Assembly: GCA_963277665.1 (NCBI GenBank)
Contig: OY728122.1
Span: forward strand, 1,543,694,868-1,543,758,867
Reading direction: 5' to 3'
Length of the DNA: 64,000 nucleotides
DNA from: Viscum album
Lineage: Eukaryota; Streptophyta; Magnoliopsida; Santalales; Viscaceae
The position numbers and the translations under genes were made by a program. Shown in pieces: positions 58,341-64,000 of this stretch. Each line of letters begins with the position of its first letter. The first letter of the stretch is position 1. The notes under the pieces are model-generated. The model searched no databases. It was given only the letters and a program-made list of their open reading frames with translations, and was not told the origin of the DNA.

Positions 58341-58881
58341 TGATGGGACCAGAATTGGTAGAAGAGATGGTAGAAAAAGTTCAGTTGATTCAGAAACACA
58401 TGAGAACAGCTCAGAGCAGACAGAAAATTTATGAAGACAACAGGAGGAAGGATCTCTCTTTCGAGGTAGGTGATCATGTTTTTCTCAAAGTCTTATCATG
58501 GAAAAGTGTGATGCGATTTGGTAAGAATGGAAAGCTGAGTTCAAGGTTCATTGGACCATATGAAATTCTATAGAAATTTGGATCAGTTGCATAAAGAGTG
58601 GCATTACCTCCGAGTTTATCTCAGGTATACAATGTGTTCATGTTTTGATGTTGAGAAAGTATATGCCATATCCATCTCATGTTTTGAGCGCATAGGTAGT
58701 TCAGTTGGAAGAGAATCTCTATTATGAAGAACAACCAGTCCAGATTCTTGACCGAAGAGAGAAAGTGTTGCGAAATAAGGTAATTCACCTTGTAATGGTT
58801 TTTTGGGAAAACCATATGGTTGAAGAGGCAACGTGGGAATATGAAAATGCTATGAGGGATAAATACCCCCACTTATTCTGA
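58340..58881 (+). pseudogene. Integrase C-terminus and chromodomain-like end of element D
   Basis: YEDNRRKDLSFEVGDHVFLKV (58430-58492), LSSRFIGPYEIL and a TAG at 58571, then MRKYMPYPSHVL-type sequence near 58650, and HMVEEATWEYENAMRDKYPHLF (58812-58880) in the chromodomain position. Chromodomains of this clade target insertion to heterochromatin; this one is short and lies in a broken frame. Confidence 0.75.
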
Positions 58882-58913
58882 TAAGTGAATAAAATTGCGA
58901 GGAAACAATTCCC

Positions 58914-58928
58914 AAAAGGGGGGAAGGA
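58914..58928 (+). other. Polypurine tract of element D
   Basis: AAAAGGGGGGAAGGA immediately before the 3' LTR; identical to element A's tract. Confidence 0.9.
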
Positions 58929-61900
58929 TGTAACATCCCAGGTAAATAAATAATAAAACATTTTCATATTTATTAATATTTGAAAATTAAATATTAACTT
59001 TACTTTAAAGGGGTTTCTATGTTCGATAGCGTACTCGATACGCAACGATGAGTTTCTTTGAAAACTTACGTTGCACACTAGTAATATAATAATATTATTT
59101 TAAATGGTAGTTAACACGTAGCCGTTGTATTGGCGAGAATAAATATAAATAACTAGAATATGATTATATATGTTTTTTAAATGTTTATACATTTATCCAA
59201 TAAAGGATAGAGGCCTAAAATATGAAAAGAATTCAATTTATGGCATATATACTCTAATTTTCACTAAAGGTCCACTTATCGCCTTTTGATGGCGAACCAT
59301 CATTAAATATAGTTTTAGTCCCTGTTATACATTCAGTTGGACCAAATAAAACTCTTCTTTAGAATCGGGACATCAAAATTTATTTTGTGTAAATTTTTGG
59401 TATTTTTCCGATAAAGATCATTTTTTAATGAATAGTGAAAAATGTTGTATTTTAATTCAAAAAATCTTTTTAATCTAATTTGTTTATATGATTAGATTAT
59501 ATTTTGAATTGGGTTTAAAGTGAAATTAGAATATATTTTTACCATTTAATCCAATGGTGGTCATTGGAATTAATTTCACTTTGAAATTGGACTTAAACTA
59601 CTATCAGTCTTTTGATACATATTTTTCTTACAAACATGCTATTTGTTTTGACAGTGGGAATTAATTATTAAATTAACTAATGCAACTTATATGTTTTGAA
59701 TTTTTTAAAATAGACATCATTTTTGAATTTGGAATGTCAAATATAGCTTAGGGTGAAGTTTTGGTATTTTTCTGAAAAACCTTAATTTTTTTATGAATAG
59801 TGATACCACAAAGTGGTAGTTACCAAAACTGATTTTTCGTTTAAATTGAACAATACCACATATGTGATTTGAATTTCAAAAATCAAATATAAATTATTTT
59901 CATTAAGAAGTAAAATTTGGTTCAATGGGATTAAAGTATTTTTTTGGGTGAATAGTAACTTTTAAGTTTTTAATCACGATTAGAGGTAATTAGTGTAATT
60001 TAAGGTAAAAATAATGTTTTAAAAATATGAAATGACCTTGAAACAATTCCTACCCTTATTATATGTGTCATGGCAGACCAATAAAACCCATGGGTTGATT
60101 TTTGGGACCCCATGTAGCCACTTGGGTAAGATAATGACATCAATGCCTTTTATTTAAATTAAAAGTAAAAATGACACAAACATTAGTTGTTTTACTAAAA
60201 AAAATTTAAATGGGGTTTTACAAGACATAATTTTGACTATAAATATTAATTAGAAATATAAAAATATTTCCTACATCATTATATTTTTTTTTATAATTTT
60301 TAGACATTAAATAAATTAAATTATTTATGACACCATGATGATGTAGCAGTTACCTCATTATTTAATGATTTAAATAAAATGGAAAGATAATGTAACATAT
60401 AAGACCTACACTTGTCAAAAACCTATTGGATAGGTGGATTTAGAACCCTTATCACCTTATCCTCAAAATATATAATTGTGGGACCTTTAAAAACCGAAAC
60501 TCATTTTATAATAAAGTATCTTTTCTTAACATTCCAAGAGTGTGCCTCCTCTCCTCTTAGAAAAGGCCCCCACCACTACCTCCTTACCCACACATCTCAA
60601 GCCTTTGGTTCGTCCATGCTCTGATAATTTTGTCTCTCCACATCCCTCTCCTCATCCTAGAATCCTTACCTTAGGCAGGAAGCTCTTCAAGAAACCCTTT
60701 TGGTTCAAACCAAATGGGGTTACCCGATTTTAAGGTCAAGTCTTCTCTAATGTTCTTTTGTTTTATTTTGCTTCTCCAACCCCCTAAACTCTTTCTATTC
60801 ATTTATTTTGTAAAAAATCCATTATATTAAATATACGATAATGTTTTTATAAGATGGATTCGAGCTAAACTTACACACACCTACATCTAATGGTTAAAGA
60901 ACATACTGTTTCTGTGGATGGTGAATTTCTGCCTCACGAAACGATGTTTGTTCAACACTCATATAACACATTCAAAGGTGGCCATTAATATATCACTATA
61001 TTTATATATGATATATAATATGTTCATGTTTTACTTAAGCTTCTGTATTTTTCATTTATGGCATACCTTTATGGTTTCCATTATGGGTAAATGCGATATC
61101 TTCATTTTAGGAAGTGCGGACTACCGCCCCCTCAAAGTGATTTGATTCGTTAATGCCATATGTGGGACGTATAAAGGATGGAGTTAAATTTATTATATAT
61201 TATGTTATACTAGAATTAGAATATACCTTTATATCATTATTATTTATTTCCATTAAATTATGATATTGAAATGAAAGTATCATTCATGCGTACGTACGAC
61301 TTACCGTCTCCATGAACGGTGCATTTCATATCTTATCCACAAATGTAATGTATTATTATAAGTGCATATATATAATGGATATATATGATTTATGTTACAT
61401 CTAAATGATTAATATAATTCTGGGATTAAAATATACATATCTCTCATTTAGTTTTAATTCCATTAATATGACATAGAAATGAAAGTAGCGTTCATGCGTA
61501 CGTACGGCTTACCATCTCCATGAACGGGGCATTTCATTTCTTACCTCTAAATGATTATGTAATATTATAAATGAATGTATATACTGTATATATATTATAT
61601 ATATGATATCTACATCATGAATATAATTCTTGCTATAATGGATATTTTACCACATGAACAACTTGTAATTATAAAGAGTTTATTTTTGACTCAAGTACCA
61701 ATGATCGAAAAAACGACCATTATACAAATAAATAATTAAATACTGTTAATAACATGGTAATAAGTGATATAAAAGGAATAATTAACTTTAAAAAGGTTCT
61801 CAAGAAAGTAGAAATTAACTCAAGTTTATTATTCAGGACATTAAATAATGATCGAGTCAAGTCGGACCCGAGGTAAGGGAATTCGTCATAATCTCCTTTC

Positions 61901-62961
61901 ATTGAGGCATATTTTGTTTTATACACAATATTCATTTATATGGTGTATAAACCCCCTTTGGCTTTTAATTTTATACAAAAGGAATCTTTTTCTATGAAGC
62001 GTTTTACTAAACGACCAAAAGGAATGTTTCTTTTAACATATGCGGTGACAACGACCTTTTCTACCGTCGTGAGTATTATTTGGTCTTTGGATTCCTCAAC
62101 AAGCCATAATGTTTTTAAATTGAAATAAATACCATATACTCTTTTATGTATTTTGGTATTGAAAATGGTTTTTATAATGGATTTGTTATGTCAATATATT
62201 TAAGTGATATAATATGATCAAAGTGTGGAAATGTTTTCTTTCCATTATATTTGTTTTATGTCTAATGATTTCATAATGTTACTTGGACATTTTACGGTTG
62301 GTTACGTGATAAATCATATGAAGGCTGGTGCCATGAATACCAGGACGGGTGGTTACGTTATAACCTCCAATGCATTGGGTATGGAAGTCGGCCATACGGC
62401 TATTCCATTAAGTGATATGTGTGGAAGTCAACCGTATGGTTATTCCATTTAAGTATGTTTATGTCCCTAGTTACCTTTATATGTTATGTGTACTTTATAT
62501 GGGTTTTATGGTAATATTTTGGTTAAAAAAGGGTAAGTATTGATATTTTATTCAGGGAAGAGTTTCTACTACTTCATAAAGGTGAAAAGTATTACTTTGA
62601 TAAAGTATACATGGTTTACTTGTTGTTTTGAAAAACTAGCGGTTTTCATTCTTTGTGTTTCCCTTACTGAGATTTTTATGCTCACCCCAAGTTTTTTTGA
62701 AATGTTTTTCATAGGAAATAATGAGGAATAGTGTCAAGGATGAGATCAAGGGAAAGTCATTCTATATAAAACATTGAACTAGACATGTTTCTTTTTAAGA
62801 TTTTTTATTTTATGGAAACTTAGTAGAAGTGTCTACTTTGTAATCTTTTGAGATGTAATAGTTAAGATCTAATTCTCTAAAACTCTAAACCTGAAAAGAT
62901 ACTCAATGGGAATTATTCATTTAATTCAATGTTAAGTAATGTTTAAAGCCTGGGATTTATA
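58929..62961 (+). repeat. Element D 3' LTR
   Basis: Starts TGTAACATCCCAG and ends GGGATTTATA directly before TACTA. Same internal order as the 5' copy; 4033 bp against 4025 bp. Divergence is substitutions and small indels spread over the length, so the insertion is not recent. Confidence 0.95.
61102..61540 (+). other. Leader hairpin array in element D 3' LTR
   Basis: Module 0 at 61102-61140, module 1 at 61268-61332 (loop CGTACGTACG followed by ACTTACCGTCTC), module 2 at 61476-61540 (loop CGTACGTACG followed by GCTTACCATCTC). These are the best-preserved examples: outer 9-bp arms, an internal loop, an 8-bp inner stem CGTTCATG/CATGAACG in module 2 and an exact palindromic decamer. Confidence 0.75.
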
Positions 62962-62966
62962 TACTA

Positions 62967-64000
62967 GGCCATACATGTGATTATTTTATTACCATTTTTA
63001 CTTTATTTTTTTATTTTCCTTTTCCCTTATTTATTTTTCCTACCTATTCACACTGCAGTCCCACCATTCTTCACTAAAAGTTAATCTAAAATCATTAAAA
63101 TTAATCATTTTGGACGTATTAAATTTGGAAACTCCTTAATTGGATGAAATAAATTATCTAATTTTGGTTATAGGAACCCTTGGTGAACCTCATTCATTAA
63201 AATTTATAAAACTATAATAATAATGCCTAGAAAAAGGTTTTTTTGTTGTAGATGTTTTCATTACATCTTTAAAACCACACATGGTAATTTATCCCTATTG
63301 TTAAAATTGATGACTTTAAGGTCGGAAGCTCCTTACCTCTTAGTAATTTTGTTACGCATGTTCTAGTTTTCTAATTTATGTGTTGGAATAATTGATAACT
63401 ATGCATCACTATGATTTCATGCTAGTGTTTTTGTATCTCATGAGACCCATTGTGATATTTTAATCCATGTGTGGCACTAGAGATGATTGTATTCATGTTT
63501 TATGTTGATCACACCTATTAATGTGTTTCTATAATATTTTAATGTTGATATGATTTCCACATGTGATCTAAATTGTATATTTGTAACCATTATTTAGAAG
63601 TATTGTTCTCTATTCTCTGAATAAGAGGACCAATGTGACATATCAATCCCTAATATGGGGAGTGTTATTGACATTTGAGATAGTAATGTTTAACTAAGAT
63701 AATGTTGGGGATATGATGATACCATGGAACATCTTGTTGGGGATACCCTCAATACCCAATTATTGATTTTCATGACACTGAGTTGATTTTTGAGTTTTAT
63801 ACCGTATATTTGACACATAACACATAGTGTATTTGTGAGCTGCATGTTGTATATCATGATATTGATACCCAATTGATTTGAATGCATTATGATGTACTTG
63901 ATTCCAATACCATGTTTCTTGTATGCACGATTCCATGAGGTTGTGTAGTGATAGATTCAATAGATCGATGGATAGTTTGGTTAATTATGACTTATTCTCA
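62967..64000. other. Unassigned flank right of element D
   Basis: AT-rich, no domain or terminal repeat recognised. Overlapping minus-strand frames at 63690-63960 carry no known motif. The words TTGTTGGGGATA and GATACCATGG recur near 63705-63750. Confidence 0.4.

Larger units (their letters stand above)
50250..62966 (+). mobile_element. Element D: full-length Tekay/Del-type chromovirus with TSD
   Basis: Element 50255-62961 (12.7 kb) bounded by perfect 5-bp duplications TACTA (50250-50254 and 62962-62966). LTRs are 4025 and 4033 bp; the interior (54280-58928) has primer site, gag, protease, RT, RNase H, integrase, a chromodomain-like end and a polypurine tract in canonical order. Clade call: the integrase style (WVIVDRLTKSAHFL, VRLHGVRLSVVSDRDPRFTS, STTFHPQSDGQSE) and the [16 protein letters not shown] motif after RNase H. 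Coding capacity is destroyed by stops and at least four frame changes. The LTR ends in TA instead of the usual CA. Confidence 0.95.

Noticed and set aside
1..64000. CRISPR arrays, bacterial operons or ribosomal RNA
   Set aside because: The sequence is plant nuclear repeat DNA; the regular spacing of the hairpin modules is not a direct repeat/spacer arrangement, and no rRNA signature was seen.

Overview
The window is plant nuclear DNA from a repeat-rich, probably large genome. It is very AT-rich and I recognise no single-copy host gene. Nearly everything I can identify is Ty3/gypsy LTR retrotransposon sequence. Domain order, the tRNA-iMet-type primer sites, the motif style of RT, RNase H and integrase, and a chromodomain-like C-terminus point to the Tekay/Del chromovirus clade. 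That clade is typical of seed plants; the species cannot be read from this.

Layout. (A) 1-8624, minus: an element with a 4.09 kb 5' LTR (4536-8624), a short gag-only interior and a 3' LTR cut by the window start. (B) 8625 to at least 13.5 kb, minus: an older, GC-richer element with gag, RT and integrase remnants and an LTR-like segment holding a strikingly GC-rich block; A interrupts its integrase. (C) 14608-26386, plus: two 4.77 kb LTRs around only 2.24 kb of interior, which encodes a capsid-less zinc-knuckle Gag and carries an antisense tRNA-like SINE. (E) about 26.9-30.97 kb, minus: a decayed LTR related to C. (F) 30966-32704, plus: integrase/chromodomain remnants, a polypurine tract and the start of a 3' LTR. 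33.2-44 kb is mostly unassigned, with a compound minisatellite at 36.26-36.93 kb. (G) about 44.06-48.3 kb, minus: a decayed gypsy element with RT and integrase fragments, interrupted by a GC-richer tRNA-headed insertion at 46.87-47.53 kb. (D) 50255-62961, plus: a complete element with 4.03 kb LTRs, perfect TACTA target duplications and the whole gag-PR-RT-RH-IN-CHD order, broken by stops and frameshifts. 62967-64000 is unassigned.

The most interesting signal lies inside the giant LTRs, downstream of the TATA box and so in the predicted RNA leader. It is an array of two or three hairpin modules about 180-210 bp apart. The terminal loop is almost always 22 nt, with a self-complementary CGTACGTACG half and a conserved TACCGTCTC half. 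The stem sequences differ between modules but remain paired. The array recurs in A, C, D and, decayed, in E. It resembles a multi-copy RNA dimerisation or packaging signal, although function is inference. A conserved GTAAGG donor and pyrimidine-AG acceptor about 840 nt apart (A and D; 1.1 kb in C) follow it and suggest a leader intron.

D shows what an autonomous member looks like. A and C look like non-autonomous, gag-only derivatives that keep the LTR cis-signals, primer site and polypurine tract.
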